64,000 bases of DNA from positions 16,060 through 80,059 of the forward strand of contig LGRX02012548.1 of the NCBI GenBank assembly GCA_001247695.2. Reading direction: 5' to 3'. Within the stretch, counting starts at the first letter, position 1, and the number at the start of each line of letters is the position of its first letter. Below the pieces are notes generated by a model, which did no database searches, was not told where the DNA came from, and was given only the letters and a program-made list of their open reading frames with translations. This document shows, piece by piece, positions 33,201-43,030 of the stretch. Origin of the DNA: Cymbomonas tetramitiformis (taxonomy: Eukaryota > Chlorophyta > Pyramimonadophyceae > Pyramimonadales > Pyramimonadaceae). Made by a program: the position numbers and the translations under genes.

Positions 33201-33246
33201 GATATCATCGATTATGCATTTCGGCCATCTCACTCGTGCGACCGCT
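27268..33246. other. AT-rich zone with no recognisable gene
   Basis: About 6 kb with stops in all frames. Repeated phrases suggest decayed elements: gtgtaacaccct at about 28473, 28635 and 28647; gggctgca(t/a)ccc.a.aactgc at about 30337, 30379 and 32534 (plus related gggcaacaaccc near 28944 and 28965); tgaccc/tgacct linked to cg.tgacgtgga near 29990-30040 and 30315-30335; and purine tracts tcaagggggaaga (29077), cttgaggggggaagatg (30485), aacaaggggaagtgg (31540) and gcaaggggaggaaga (32771), which look like LTR-element polypurine tracts. None gives a clear element boundary. Confidence 0.5.
29384..29588 (+). other. Short coding-like open segment, possible exon or remnant
   Basis: 68 codons open after a stop at 29381, ending in TGA at 29586-29588. 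The translated text includes GIIAVHKSGKDKC and VLKAEFGTRITADNCW, which has a balanced, protein-like composition unusual for this AT-rich zone. There is only one internal Met and no splice site that clearly bounds it. No family recognised. Confidence 0.25.
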
Positions 33247-33249
33247 CCG

Positions 33250-34010
33250 TTAGGAGTGGACTTTCCCCTGAAACCACGACTACTAAAGCATAATCACACA
33301 TACAATAGCGTACAGGGGTCTCGTGATTCTTCTGCTCATCAGCGTAGCAGAAGGGCTTCACCAAGGATCACGCCGCCAACGCTCATCCCGGATTCACCCA
33401 ACCGCACACAACCGATATCTAAGGCAGGTCTTCAGTCTTCGTCTTCTCCTTCGAGACTCTGCTTGCCGTAGATCGCGGTTGCACTCGGTCCAAGGGTTAT
33501 GACCGTAACATCGTTTACTTTCCTGCGCCTCCAAAAGTCAAGTGCTGGAACAGATGCCGCAGTAGACCCTCTGGAACTGGATACACTGCGTGTGACTTCT
33601 GCATCCCCTTCCGATGACCACTCGGTCCCAGTTGTGCAGTATCAGGGTGAACTCCTGTTGCACGTCGATGCGAACAAGGAGTCACTGCAGAGCATTGCAG
33701 TAAGGGTCCGGGCGGAGGCGAGCTCGTCCATATACACGTAGGTTTCATGTATCGTTTCCCATACATGCAGTAGGTGCAAGTGAGGGGCGCCGGTAAATGG
33801 CTCATTACTGGCCTGAAACGCAGGGCGTCAGGGTAACGGCCCATCGGGTTCTCCACAAACCAGTGTCGAGGACGGAGATACTCGATGATGTCTAGGGTGC
33901 GTTGTACGCACGCGTCCGCTGTGACGAAATCGGGCGGACCTCCAGTGGTGCGGGCCTGACTGTACTGGGTACAAGGGGGGCTTGCCCATACCACGTCGAA
34001 GTACCCTGGG
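33250..34010 (-). mobile_element. Gypsy-element fragment: methyltransferase 3' end and downstream region
   Basis: The reverse complement of this segment matches 44267-45025 closely along its length. It contains the C-terminal half of the methyltransferase (33515-34010) and the element's 3' untranslated stretch. The two copies stop matching at about 33250 and 45025, near taggagtggac, so that is probably an element or LTR boundary. The other end is cut by the LTR at 34011. Confidence 0.85.
33515..34010 (-). pseudogene. C5-cytosine DNA methyltransferase, C-terminal fragment (gypsy-borne)
   Basis: Open on the minus strand from 34010 to a stop at 33515. It carries motif IV with the catalytic cysteine (ASPPCTQYS), motif VI (VENPMGRYPDALRF), motif VIII-like YCMYGKRYMKPTCIW, HPDTAQLGPSG and a C-terminal motif IX/X-like AVYPVPEGLL. 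This is the layout of phage-type cytosine-5 methyltransferases found in some algal and dinoflagellate retrotransposons. Motif I is missing because the LTR at 34011 sits inside the gene, at the codons for PPG|YFD. Nearly identical in protein to 44184-44768. Confidence 0.88.
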
Positions 34011-34613
34011 TGTTAAGGCGTCTCACAAGCGAGCCTTAAGATATAATATGATATGATAAGATAAGGATAAGATAAGGTAGCACGGATGTTATTGAACAGT
34101 AACAACTCGTGCATCGTAAGAGCGGGTGATGAGTGCAGTGCTTCGTCCGAAGATACTGCTGTAGTACAACTCTACCTCATCTATACCGAATGCCTCGCAT
34201 CTCATAGATGCCACCGCTATTGGGTTGTGAGCCCACGAGGCATTGGTTGAACAATTGGTATCGGCTGAACGAATAATGCGTTCGCCATATGATACTCACA
34301 TGCTTGTTCAGAACATGCTAGAAGCGAAGATGAGTTCTTCTCCGAACCATTCGGTTCTTCAAGATACCATCTTGCTTTGCCATCTCGAGTCCGACATACT
34401 GGCCTCTCGATGACATGTGTCACTCAGGTCTCACCTTGAGTAAATGACAGATGTTATGACTGTACATGTCATAGCCGACCGTACTGACGACTGTCTGTCA
34501 TCATAATATATGACATGACTCGACATGACATGACATGACATGGTATGACATGTCTGACAGGTATGACATGTATGACATGTATGACACATGTGTCATCGGT
34601 CATAACCCTGACA
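34011..34613 (-). repeat. 3' LTR of a minus-strand LTR retrotransposon
   Basis: In minus orientation it begins TGTCAGGGTTATGACCGATG and ends GCCTTAACA. A strong polypurine tract lies directly upstream (34614-34632). It interrupts the methyltransferase copy at 34010. Homologous in inverted orientation to 20922-21544. The last 21 bp of the upstream gag-like ORF read into it. Confidence 0.88.
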
Positions 34614-35999
34614 GATCTCCCCTCTTAACCCCTTAGCTGCGACACGTTGAGAATTCTCAACAAGGCCTCGAAAATGAGAGCGTGGCTTACCATGAAACTG
34701 CATATGCGCGGTTGGCGCATCGAATATTGTAAGGTTTGTGGGTGCATGGCCCTCGGGCAATCGCAGTAAGCGACCACACCGGACACACCCTGCGCCTTCG
34801 GGTACCGTGTGACCTGTGTCGCTTATGAGCTGCATCACTGGACTGGGCAGGGTCTCGCGAACTCTATGGTTCTTTGCGTGCCCATAACTCACAGCTAAGT
34901 TGGAATACTTTGCTGCAATGGCGGTAGCTTCTTCCACCCCTGATTTGTGCACCCTCACGTGGTCCCGGATACCTTGTTCCACAGTGATAGGAACTGAGGG
35001 GTATCTCCACTCCTCCAAGGCTGCTGTCTCCGAGCTCGAAGGTTGTGCTGAGGATACTGAACTCGACACTCCCCCTCCTGTCCCTGAGGTCTGCGCTGTA
35101 CTGGCTCCAGAATGGTTATGCACCGCCAACTGCCATGCCTCATCCTCACTCAGCGTTGGATGTAAGGCCTTGGTGTGTTCGTACCACACCAAGTCTGTGT
35201 CCTTCGGTGTGGGGGAACGCACTGGCAACGGGTGAGGGGTACTCCTCTCCTGCAGCACTGCCCTCTGGGCAGCCATCATAGCTTCCCACCCCTCTTGCTC
35301 CCAGTGCACTTCTTCCCCTGCAGCCTTCGCACTGGCTATAGCCCGCTGTCTCTCCGTAGGCAGACACTCGAAGGCTTGGTCTCTAAGCGCCTTGTCCTTC
35401 AACAGGGTTTTTACCGCCATCTCTGGCGTCAGAGAGTGATTCTCCTCAACCGCTGCAGCCCTAGCCTTTCCCTTCTCCTCAGCTGTGAACTTGCTTCGCT
35501 TCCTGGGCTTCTTGGACTTCTTCTTCTTCTTCTTCTTGAATCTCCGCCGCCCTCTGCTCCGCTCTTCACTGTCGCCACTGCTGCTGCTGCGGTATCTGCG
35601 TTCCCGCTCTGGTGATACTGATTTTTCACTGAACGACGATTCGCTACCGCTGCTGCTGCTGGGGTCATCCTCAGGGAACCTCTGCTGAGCTGACCGGCTG
35701 TTGCTGGGTACTGTCATCAATGATGCTGACTGATCTGACGGATCTACAGGGAGCACGGCAAACCTGTTGCTCTGAGTTGGATACTCGTTTGGCTCCAAGG
35801 CCCGTGCTCGCTCGAAGTTTATTCCAGCAAAGTGCTTAATTGGAAGCCCTCCGTTGTGCCTGAGCGCACCATGCCTTAGCATGCGAGAGTACTCCCTCGA
35901 GCTCACATGTTTCCTCAGATCCTGCAAGTTTTCCACCGTGGCAGCGTATAGCTGCATATGGCCATGCCGGGTGCGAGGTTCGGCGTTGAACCGGCGCAT
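34593..35999 (-). CDS. Gag-like protein of the LTR element, C-terminal part
   Basis: 469 codons on the minus strand ending just inside the 3' LTR. Visible features: a basic Arg/Ser and poly-Lys stretch (RSRGRRRFKKKKKKKSKKPR) that looks like a nuclear-localisation or nucleic-acid-binding tract, a helical region rich in Glu/Ala, a CVRCGRLL..H half-finger near the C-terminus, and a disordered Ser-rich middle. No reverse transcriptase or integrase lies between it and the LTR, so the element is non-autonomous or internally deleted. Start uncertain: the sensible upstream frame is the one of 35915-37339, joined by a frameshift at about 36000-36060. I infer Gag from position only. Confidence 0.55.
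   Translation of the reverse strand: MRRFNAEPRTRHGHMQLYAATVENLQDLRKHVSSREYSRMLRHGALRHNGGLPIKHFAGINFERARALEPNEYPTQSNRFAVLPVDPSDQSASLMTVPSNSRSAQQRFPEDDPSSSSGSESSFSEKSVSPERERRYRSSSSGDSEERSRGRRRFKKKKKKKSKKPRKRSKFTAEEKGKARAAAVEENHSLTPEMAVKTLLKDKALRDQAFECLPTERQRAIASAKAAGEEVHWEQEGWEAMMAAQRAVLQERSTPHPLPVRSPTPKDTDLVWYEHTKALHPTLSEDEAWQLAVHNHSGASTAQTSGTGGGVSSSVSSAQPSSSETAALEEWRYPSVPITVEQGIRDHVRVHKSGVEEATAIAAKYSNLAVSYGHAKNHRVRETLPSPVMQLISDTGHTVPEGAGCVRCGRLLRLPEGHAPTNLTIFDAPTAHMQFHGKPRSHFRGLVENSQRVAAKGLRGEICQGYDR
34614..34632 (-). other. Polypurine tract
   Basis: The minus strand reads GGGGTTAAGAGGGGAGATC and then the LTR start TGTCAGGG. This is the normal position and composition for plus-strand priming of an LTR retrotransposon. 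Confidence 0.8.
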
Positions 36000-37339
36000 G
36001 AGGGCCTCCCTAGAGAGCTCTCCTTTCTGGTTGCTGCCACCAGTTGCAGCCTGACTGGAGTGCTCCTCTGTGACCCAGCACTCTCCCCGCTATGGTCACT
36101 CCAGACGGAGTTGACATCTTCCGTCCACCTTAGCACTCTCACCTTCTGGTCTGGCTCCTTTCTGCGATGGACTCTGCCAAGAACGGCCTGTTCCGACAGC
36201 CTTCCTGAATCCTTCGGTTGACGTTTTGTCGATGGTCGGGATGATGAACTGGCTGCTGGTGCAGAGGTTGAGCTGGCAGTTGCAACTGGTTCCGAGTTGT
36301 GGACAGGCAAGTCCCCAGGCTGTAGCCCGTGTCTCTCCCTCAGCTGTCTGATCGTGTGTGTTCCCGCCTGCAATCGAGACCCTTGTGCTTCCAGTGCAGT
36401 TATCAATTCTGGACTGGCTAAGTCACCTGTCTCTGGCATTGGAGCTGGAGGATTGCCAGGTGTTGGCAATTGTGGGAACACGTCTGTGTAGCTGGGTTGA
36501 GCAACAACATGGTCCGCTGGCGCGGCGCCAGCGTGAGCCGCTGGGGCAACGCCTGCGTGGGCTGCTGGGACAGCGCCTGCGTGCACAGCCGGGGTAACAC
36601 CTGCCTGAGCCGCTGGGACAGCGCCTGAGTGGGCTACGGGGGCAGCGCTTGCGTGGGCCGCTGGGGCAGCGCCTGCGTGCACAGCCGGGATAGTGCCTGC
36701 GTGGGCTGTTGGGGCAGCGCCTGCGTGAGCGGCTGGGGCGACGCTTGCGTGAGCGGCTGGGGCAGCGCTTGCGTGGGCCGCTGGGGCAGAACCTGCATGG
36801 CCCGCTGAAGCAACATTTACTGCTGGCTGTGCTGGTGGCACATCCACAGCAGCTGGAGAGCTAGCTGCTCGTGGCGCTCGCTCAGTCGTCGCTTGTGCTA
36901 GTCGCCGCAACATCCCGACGCTTGCCGCCCGTTCTTCAGTCGTCGGCCCCCTTGGCGTTGCCACCGCTACGCTGGCCCCTGTCGCTGGTGTCGCAGAAAA
37001 TTGGCCAGGGCCTCCGGCGGCCCCTGTTGCCATGGGGACCCGATCCCCCATCGTCGGGCAAGACACCGCTGCGCTGGCCTCTGTCACTGACGTCGCAGAA
37101 AATTGGCCAGGGCCTCCGGCGGCCCCTGTTGCCATGGGGACCCGATTCCCCATCGTCGGGCAAGACACCGCTGCGCTGGCCTCTGTTGCTGATGTCGCAG
37201 AAAATTGGCCAGGGCCTCCGGCGGCCCCTGTTGCCATGGGGACCCGATCCCCCATCGTCGGGCAAGACACCGCTGCGCTGACCTCTGTTACTGACGTCGC
37301 AGAAAATTGGCAGGCCTCCGGCGGCCCCTGCTGACACAT
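35915..37339 (-). CDS. Repeat-rich gag-like protein of the LTR element, N-terminal part
   Basis: 474 codons on the minus strand. It opens with 34-residue tandem repeats (102-bp units), then a run of about a dozen 10-residue AHAGAAPAAH-type repeats (30-bp units), then a more complex region (SYTDVFPQLPTPGNPP, ITALEAQGSRLQAGTHTIRQLRERHG). The last 28 codons overlap the next ORF in another frame, which looks like a frameshift in one original ORF. Upstream of 37339 the 102-bp repeat continues in degraded form, so the real start is unknown. No enzymatic motif. Extreme Ala/Pro content argues for a disordered protein. Confidence 0.5.
   Translation of the reverse strand: MCQQGPPEACQFSATSVTEVSAAVSCPTMGDRVPMATGAAGGPGQFSATSATEASAAVSCPTMGNRVPMATGAAGGPGQFSATSVTEASAAVSCPTMGDRVPMATGAAGGPGQFSATPATGASVAVATPRGPTTEERAASVGMLRRLAQATTERAPRAASSPAAVDVPPAQPAVNVASAGHAGSAPAAHASAAPAAHASVAPAAHAGAAPTAHAGTIPAVHAGAAPAAHASAAPVAHSGAVPAAQAGVTPAVHAGAVPAAHAGVAPAAHAGAAPADHVVAQPSYTDVFPQLPTPGNPPAPMPETGDLASPELITALEAQGSRLQAGTHTIRQLRERHGLQPGDLPVHNSEPVATASSTSAPAASSSSRPSTKRQPKDSGRLSEQAVLGRVHRRKEPDQKVRVLRWTEDVNSVWSDHSGESAGSQRSTPVRLQLVAATRKESSLGRPSCAGSTPNLAPGMAICSYTLPRWKTCRI
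36510..36815 (-). repeat. 30-bp coding minisatellite (10-aa Ala/His/Pro repeats)
   Basis: About ten imperfect units of a 30-bp sequence (gctggggcagcgcctgcgtg core). Length is a multiple of three in every unit, so the frame is kept. Confidence 0.9.
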
Positions 37340-37400
37340 GGGGAACGATCCCCCATCGTCGGCAAAGACACGTCAAGGCTGGCCTCCTCGTTCACGACGT
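36994..37400 (-). repeat. 102-bp tandem repeat (34-aa units)
   Basis: Units start at cagaaaattgg at 36994, 37096, 37198 and 37300, each 102 bp apart; a degraded further unit follows at about 37403. 102 bp is 34 codons, so the coding frame on the minus strand is preserved. Confidence 0.93.
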
Positions 37401-37962
37401 CGCGGAAAAAATGGGCCGGCCTCCGGGCGCCCCCTCGCACGCTGGGACTTAATCCCCCCCATCTTTGGGCATGGTAGGCGCAGGTCCCGAAGTCAATAAC
37501 GACAAAATCGCTGGTCGGGGAGCACCGCCCTCAAGTGTAACGTCAGTAAAGAACACCCAGGAGATACTGCGCAGAAACCAGCGTTGAGCTGTGAAGCCAG
37601 CGGCAAGGGTCCTTATTGGCGTTGGTTCTCCTCCCCCATAGATCCTGCAGGGTTGACAGGGCCCGGGTGCAAGGGTGCCTGTCCAGAAGCAGCAATGAAA
37701 GCAGGTGTGGAGGAAGGCTGCACCGGTTCAGGTGTGAAGGCACCGAAGGGAACCGGTGACACGGGTCTCACTGCAACGGAAGCAACCGGCATGCGCACCA
37801 TACCATGTCCGTCCATAAGCTGACGGATATGGATACAGCCGTCGCGCTACATAAGACCCTACATATGGCCAGCCGTCGCTGGTCGCCTGGTCATATGCCC
37901 GTCCGGCGGCAGCCTTCCACAAAGCCTGTCCCACCCATGACTCGCGGTTCACCACTTGGCCG
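37401..37962. other. No gene recognised
   Basis: Transition between the degraded 102-bp repeat and the 223-bp satellite. No motif-bearing ORF. The missing 5' part of the minus-strand LTR element would be expected here; no copy of its LTR is present. Confidence 0.5.
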
Positions 37963-39174
37963 CTGATTCGCAACCGCAGATGAAGCAGCATAAGGCACGG
38001 CGCCGGGGAGAGCGCCGCACGCGCCACGCGCCTGATTCGGCGCGGAGCGGAGCAGCCTCCCCGCACCCTTTGTCCCTGGATCCTATGGTCCCGGCATGCC
38101 CACTATGCACCTATCTACCGTACGCGCACCCTCGCGCATCCCTCCCCACCCACGACCTGCAGCGCCGCTGCTCACCCTTTGGCTGCTGATTCGCAACCGC
38201 AGATGAAGCAGCATTAGGCACAGCGCCGGGGAGAGCGCCGCACGCGCCACGCGCCTGATTCGGCGCGGAGCGGAGCAGCCTCCCCGCACCCTTTGCCCCT
38301 GGGTCCTATATATGGTCCTTGCGTGCACACTATGCACCTACCTACCGTACGCGCACCCTCGCGCATCCCTCCCCACCCACGACCTGCAGCGCCGCTGCTC
38401 ACCCTTTGGCCGCTGATTCGCAACCGCAGATGAAGCAGCATTAGGCACAGCGCCAGGGAGAGCGCCGCACGCGCCACGCGCCTGATTCGACGCGGAGCGG
38501 AGCAGCCTCCCCGCACCCTCTGCCCCTGGGTCCTATGGTCCTTGCGTGCAGACTATGCACCTATCTACCGTACGCGCACCCTCGCGCATCCCTCCCCACC
38601 CACGACCGCAGCGCCGCTGCTCACCCTTTGGCCGCTGATTCGCAACCGCAGATGAAGCAGCATAAGGCACAGCGCCGGGGAGAGCGCCGCACGCGCCACG
38701 CGCCTGATTCGGCGCGGAGCGGAGCAGCCTCCCCGCACCCTTTGTCCCTGGGTCCTATGGTCCTTGCGTGCCCACTATGCACCTATCTACCGTACGCGCA
38801 CCCTCGCGCATCCCTCCCCACCCACGACCTGCAGCGCCGCTGCTCACCCTTTGGCTGCTGATTCGCAACCGCAGATGAAGCAGCATTAGGCACAGCGCCG
38901 GGGAGAGCGCCGCACGCGCCACGCGCCTGATTCGGCGCGGAGCGGAGCAGCCTCCCCGCACCCTTTGCCCCTGGGTCCTATGGTCCTTGCGTGCACACTA
39001 TGCACCTATCTACCGTACGCGCACCCTCGCGCATCCCTCCCCACCCACGACCTGCAGCGCCGCTGCTCACCCTTTGGCCGCTGATTCGCAACCGCAGATG
39101 AAGCAGCATTAGGCACAGCGCCAGGGAGAGCGCCGCACGCGCCACGCGCCTGATTCGACGCGGAGCGGAGCAGC
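37963..39174. repeat. 223-bp satellite, left block
   Basis: Units measured from ctgattcgcaacc start at 37963, 38186, 38413, 38635, 38858 and 39081; spacing is 222-227 bp (the 227 contains an extra tata). Two unit subtypes alternate (ggcgcgg/gacgcgg, ccgggg/ccaggg, gcccacta/gcacacta/gcagacta). GC-rich. Reading frames in it on both strands are repeat by-products. The last unit is broken at 39174 by a TIR element and resumes at 41203 with the same subtype markers. Confidence 0.95.
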
Positions 39175-39726
39175 GTTTTTGTAGCTACCCCCTACCATTT
39201 TGGTAGCTACCCGGGTTTGTAGCTTAGCTACAAAAGCTACCGGGGTGATCCGTTTTGTAGCTATAGCTACAAAAGCTACCGGGGTGATCCGTTTTGTAGC
39301 TATAGCTACAAAAGCTGCCGGGTTGGCCCATTTTGTAGCTGGCTACAAAATTCACGAAAACGAATTTTCGAGCTGTTGGAACCACAAACGAATGACACCG
39401 CACATAAATCATAGTACATTTTTATTGAACTAAGAGTACCGCCTACCGCGCAGATGGCATGTAATACGAATATATTAGACAGTTGTATGGAGGATGCCAA
39501 GAAATTAATGCTATCAAACTATCATGCATACTAACTAGCACGAGGCAAACGTGCAGGCATTTCAGATCGGTCGAAAAGATTAGCAAACACAAATTAGACT
39601 CTTAAAACACAATAGCATAATTAATACCATCCATACTAGGTTGCTAGTTTCTAGTCTAAGGGTTCGACGACCCGTGGGCGATAAGAAAACACGAGCACAG
39701 AGCACAGATCCAAAATAATTCCAAAC

Positions 39727-39830
39727 ATGTTTCCTGCAGCACACGAGCGTCGACTTAGTCAGGACGTTGGGGAACGAACCCAATACGGACAAACCTATTG
39801 CTGTTGGCATTTCGCCCTCGATTGGGAGTT
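39727..39830 (-). ncRNA. Degenerate tRNA-like module
   Basis: Contains cctgcagcac...ttagtcagga.gttgggga.cgaacccaat, matching the frame of the other modules, but the anticodon and acceptor parts are no longer paired. Confidence 0.4.
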
Positions 39831-40017
39831 TACACGGAAGACGTTTAAAAAAACAGCGAAACAGTAAACAGGGAAATAGGTTGAGTAATTCTGAAGTAAA
39901 CCTGCGAATTTCTAAAATAAACAAGCGAATATCATTTTTGCAAGACTGGAAATTACAGCATGCCACCAGCAACGTTACTGGCGACATCAGAAGGAGCCCG
40001 GCGTAAAAAAAGAAACC

Positions 40018-40112
40018 TGCAAAAAAACGATACGCTAGTCAGTAAAGATGTTGGGACTCGAACCCAAACCGTCGGGCTGTAAATAAGCCCGCCGGTCTCC
40101 AAGCACCCCTAT
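40018..40112 (-). ncRNA. tRNA-like module
   Basis: On the minus strand: GGGGTGCTTGGAGACC, a 6-bp-stem arm (CGGGCT..AGCCCG, 7-base loop), then a perfect T arm (TTGGG TTCGAGT CCCAA, box B GGTTCGAGTCC). The acceptor strands AGGGGTG and CATCTTT pair over 7 bp with G-U pairs. The base before the would-be anticodon is not U, and box A is weak, so a working tRNA is doubtful. Preceded on the plus strand by cctgcaaaaaa...cgctagtcag, as in the family-2 modules. Confidence 0.6.
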
Positions 40113-40189
40113 CTTCAGCGAGTTTAGTAGAGCTGGAAAGATGCCGCCAGCAACGTTGCTGGCGGCTTCAGAAAATGCACAACATAGTG

Positions 40190-40290
40190 GCAACCTGCGA
40201 AAAATAATGATGCCCGGAGGAGATGTTGGGAATTGAACCCATACTGTCAGGCTGCGAAGAAGCCCGACGGTCTCCGAGCATCCCTACAAC
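40190..40290 (-). ncRNA. tRNA-like module
   Basis: Same design as 40018-40112: minus-strand GGGATGCTCGGAGACCGTCGG, an anticodon-like arm (GGGCTTCTTCGCAGCC), T arm with GGGTTCAATTCCCA, and acceptor strands AGGGATG/CATCTCC pairing at six of seven positions. Confidence 0.55.
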
Positions 40291-41202
40291 GTAGGAAACA
40301 AGAACCGGGCCAGCAACGGCTAATGTGAAACATCGCACGCAGCGAGGAAAGCCCCCCTCCCCCGCCAGGCTCCACGCATACAGGTTAAAACACGACCGAT
40401 TCAGGATATCCGCTAGGATAACGAAGTGGCGTGTAAAAGTTGTTAGTCAAACAAGAAAGCAGAATGCTGAAACAGCAGGCATGAAACAGGCGGCGCAAGA
40501 AGAGAGCTTGAAGAATGGTGAAGGTGTGGCAAATCGGGATCTAATATGAGATTTCCTCAATCGTGGATGCGCGATCGTCAGAGCTCGTCGGGGCCGCGTG
40601 ACTCCTGAAATATCTGAAGTAGGAAAGGTGACTGGTGAGACGATCTTGAAGCACGAGATGCGTGACATATATCCGATCGAGTCTGCTAGTTGTGACTAAA
40701 GATCGAACGGACAGTCCGTCAGCCAGTCGGTTGATATTTCGATCGGGCGGTCGAACGGTCGCCATACAGTCGATGTAAGACTGAATGTTATGGTCGACGA
40801 CAAATATAAATTATAAAAACTGTGCTCTCAAAATTTTGATATCTTTATCTACTCTATCTGCTTCCTTTCTGACCTGGACTCGCCCCGTACCGTAGGATGC
40901 ACTGGGTAGTATGGCTACAAACAATCTGGGGGCGGTGTCGTGTGGTGATGCATCCTGACGCACACTGTTAACACTGGGGTGTGCCCTGGAAAAATCCTGG
41001 GAATTTCCCCTTTCCCCTATAAGGGAACGAAGATTGTCCCAGAATTTCCGGGGGAAATTCCCGGTCGGTTCTGGGACACCTACAAAAACGAAGATTGTCC
41101 CAGAATTTCCGGGGGAAATTCCCGGTCGGTTCTGGGACACCTACAAAAATGTCACAGTAGCTACAAAAATGGTAGGGGGTAGCTACAAAATGACCCCGTT
41201 AT

Positions 41203-41483
41203 CCTCCCCGCACCCTCTGCCCCTGGGTCCTATGGTCCTTGCGTGCAGACTATGCACCTATCTACCGTACGCGCACCCTCGCGCATCCCTCCCCACCCAC
41301 GACCTGCAGCGCCGCTGCTCACCCTTTGGCCGCTGATTCGCAACAGCAGATGAAGCAGCATAAGGCACAGCGCCGGGGAGAGCGCCGCACGCGCCACGCG
41401 CCTGATTTGGCGCGGAGCGGAGCAGCCTCCCCGCTCCCTTGGTCCCTGGGTCCTATGGTCCTTGCGTGCACACTCTGCACCTA
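41203..41483. repeat. 223-bp satellite, right block
   Basis: Rest of the interrupted unit plus most of another (ctgattcgcaac at about 41333). The match stops at about 41480, where gypsy sequence begins. Confidence 0.93.
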
Positions 41484-41484
41484 G

Positions 41485-42969
41485 GGGAATCCCACCCAAC
41501 TGTTTAAGGGAGCAGATGGAGTGCTGCAGGACCTCCCATGGCCGATGCTGGTGGTGTATGCTCCACCCTCGAGGTCAAGACCGCAGAGGATTCGACACCA
41601 GCGAGTGCCCCCGCCAATTGTTGATGCAGGCAAGGCGTCAAAGATGCGGGACGCGCAGGGCACAGTTTCTGGAGGAGATTTCCTTGAGGCCCTGCGGGAC
41701 GAGTACAGCCGAGACGGGCCCCTTCGTACTCTGCGGGAGCAAGTACAGTCAGCTCCCCATCACAGCACGAAGCACTTCTGCATTGTTGGCGAAGTGCTGT
41801 GGCGGGTAGCTGCGGGGCACTACCAGCTGGTCCTGGGTGAGGACTCACCCCTCCGGGAGATTGTGTTCCGCGAAGCCCACGACTCCCTGGCAGCGGGTCA
41901 CACAGGGCGCGACAAGACACTTGAAAGGGTTCTTCGTCGATTCTGGTGGAAGAACGCCTCGGATGATGTGGGGGCTTGGGTGGCGTCCTGCCCCACTTGC
42001 CAGGCTGTGAAACCCCGATCGGCATACCCTGATGGACTGCTTAACCCGCATTCGATCCCGTCGCGAAACTGGCAGGACGTGGGTGTGGACTTTGTCACCA
42101 GTCTACCTTTGACCGAGCAAGGGAACGACGCGTTCGTCGCCTTCACCTGTAAGCTCTCGAAGATGGTCCACGTGGTCCCCATTAACTTCGGGGACAGCTC
42201 AGCAGCCACTATTGCTCGCATCTACTTCGACACCGTGTGGAGGCAGCATGGCGCGCCTATGAAAATTGTCAGCGACCGGGACCCACGCTTCCAAGACGCG
42301 TTCTGGAAAGAGCTGATGCGGTTGATGGGGGTCAAGGTGGCAATGACCACCCCTTACAACCCCCGATCTGATGGTCAAGCGGAGCACACCAACCGGGTCG
42401 TGGAAGATATGCTTCGCTCCTTCGTCGATGATAGTCCGGAGGACTGGGACCTGTACGCCACCAACGTCGAGTTTGCTATCAACGACTCGCGCAGTGACGT
42501 AACCGGTTTCACCCCCTTCGAGTTGTGCTATGGTGTGTCACCCATGTCACAGCTTGACATGTTTCTAGAAGCTGCCCAGTCTACCGATGGGCGACGCAAA
42601 GGAGGGGTGGGGACTGCACATGAATGGGCGTTTCGTTTTTCGTCGCAGCTGCGGGACGCGCGGGGTAGACTGGAGTTGGCACAGCAGCGGCAGCGAGATC
42701 TCTTCGATCAGCGCCATGGGCAGCGAGAGTATGCGGTGGGGGACCTCGTCTGGGTAGAAGCCAAGCACCTCACGGAGAAGCTCATGGACAGGTCCCTTTG
42801 CAGGAAGCTCAGCAAGCGCTGGCATGGGCCGTTGGCGGTAACGGAGCGGTTCTACCGAGTGACATGCAGGCGGGTCTTCCGGAGGCAGACCGAGGTGCTC
42901 CGGTGGCTTATCTACTGCAGCTCCCCCCACGCTGGCGTATACATGATGTGTTCGCACAACATCGACTGA
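41485..42969 (+). pseudogene. Gypsy integrase
   Basis: Open from 41485 to 42969. N-terminal HHCC finger: H..H in REAHDSLAAGH, then CPTCQAVK. Catalytic triad: D in GVDFVTSLP, D in VSDRDPRF, E in GQAEHTNRVVEDM. A GPY/F-like part (DLVWVEAKHL, KRWHGPLAVTERFY) follows. The frame then goes wrong at about 42870: the true continuation (LPPRWRIHDVFAQHRLKPY) is in another frame up to 43030. Joins DNA ends of the retrotransposon copy to the genome; here it is a relic since RT is absent and the frame is broken. Confidence 0.9.
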
Positions 42970-43030
42970 AGCCATACGTGGGAGGGGCAGATGCGTTCGC
43001 GTCACGCCGACAGCCAGCAATCCCAGAAAG

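Larger units (their letters stand above)
39175..41202. mobile_element. 2.0-kb non-autonomous TIR element with tRNA-like modules (family 1)
   Basis: Interrupts one satellite unit. The ends are inverted copies of TTTTGTAGCTACCCCCTACC (about 39177-39210 and 41157-41190). The right end has 12 more bases (tgaccccgttat) missing on the left. No target duplication found. Near the left end three further tagctacaaaagctacc palindromic units repeat; near the right end a 61-bp unit (from gaagattgtccc) is duplicated at about 41029 and 41090. No transposase. The interior holds three tRNA-like modules at about 39727-39830, 40018-40112 and 40190-40290. It shares those modules, but not its ends, with 48326-50325. 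Confidence 0.8.

Noticed and set aside
37728..39000. Recurrent frames such as MRGGCSAPRRIRRVARAALS
   Set aside because: By-products of the 223-bp satellite; they recur once per unit and have no start context.
40018..40112. Functional tRNA gene
   Set aside because: The T arm and acceptor fit, but the anticodon loop lacks U33 and box A is weak; kept only as tRNA-like.
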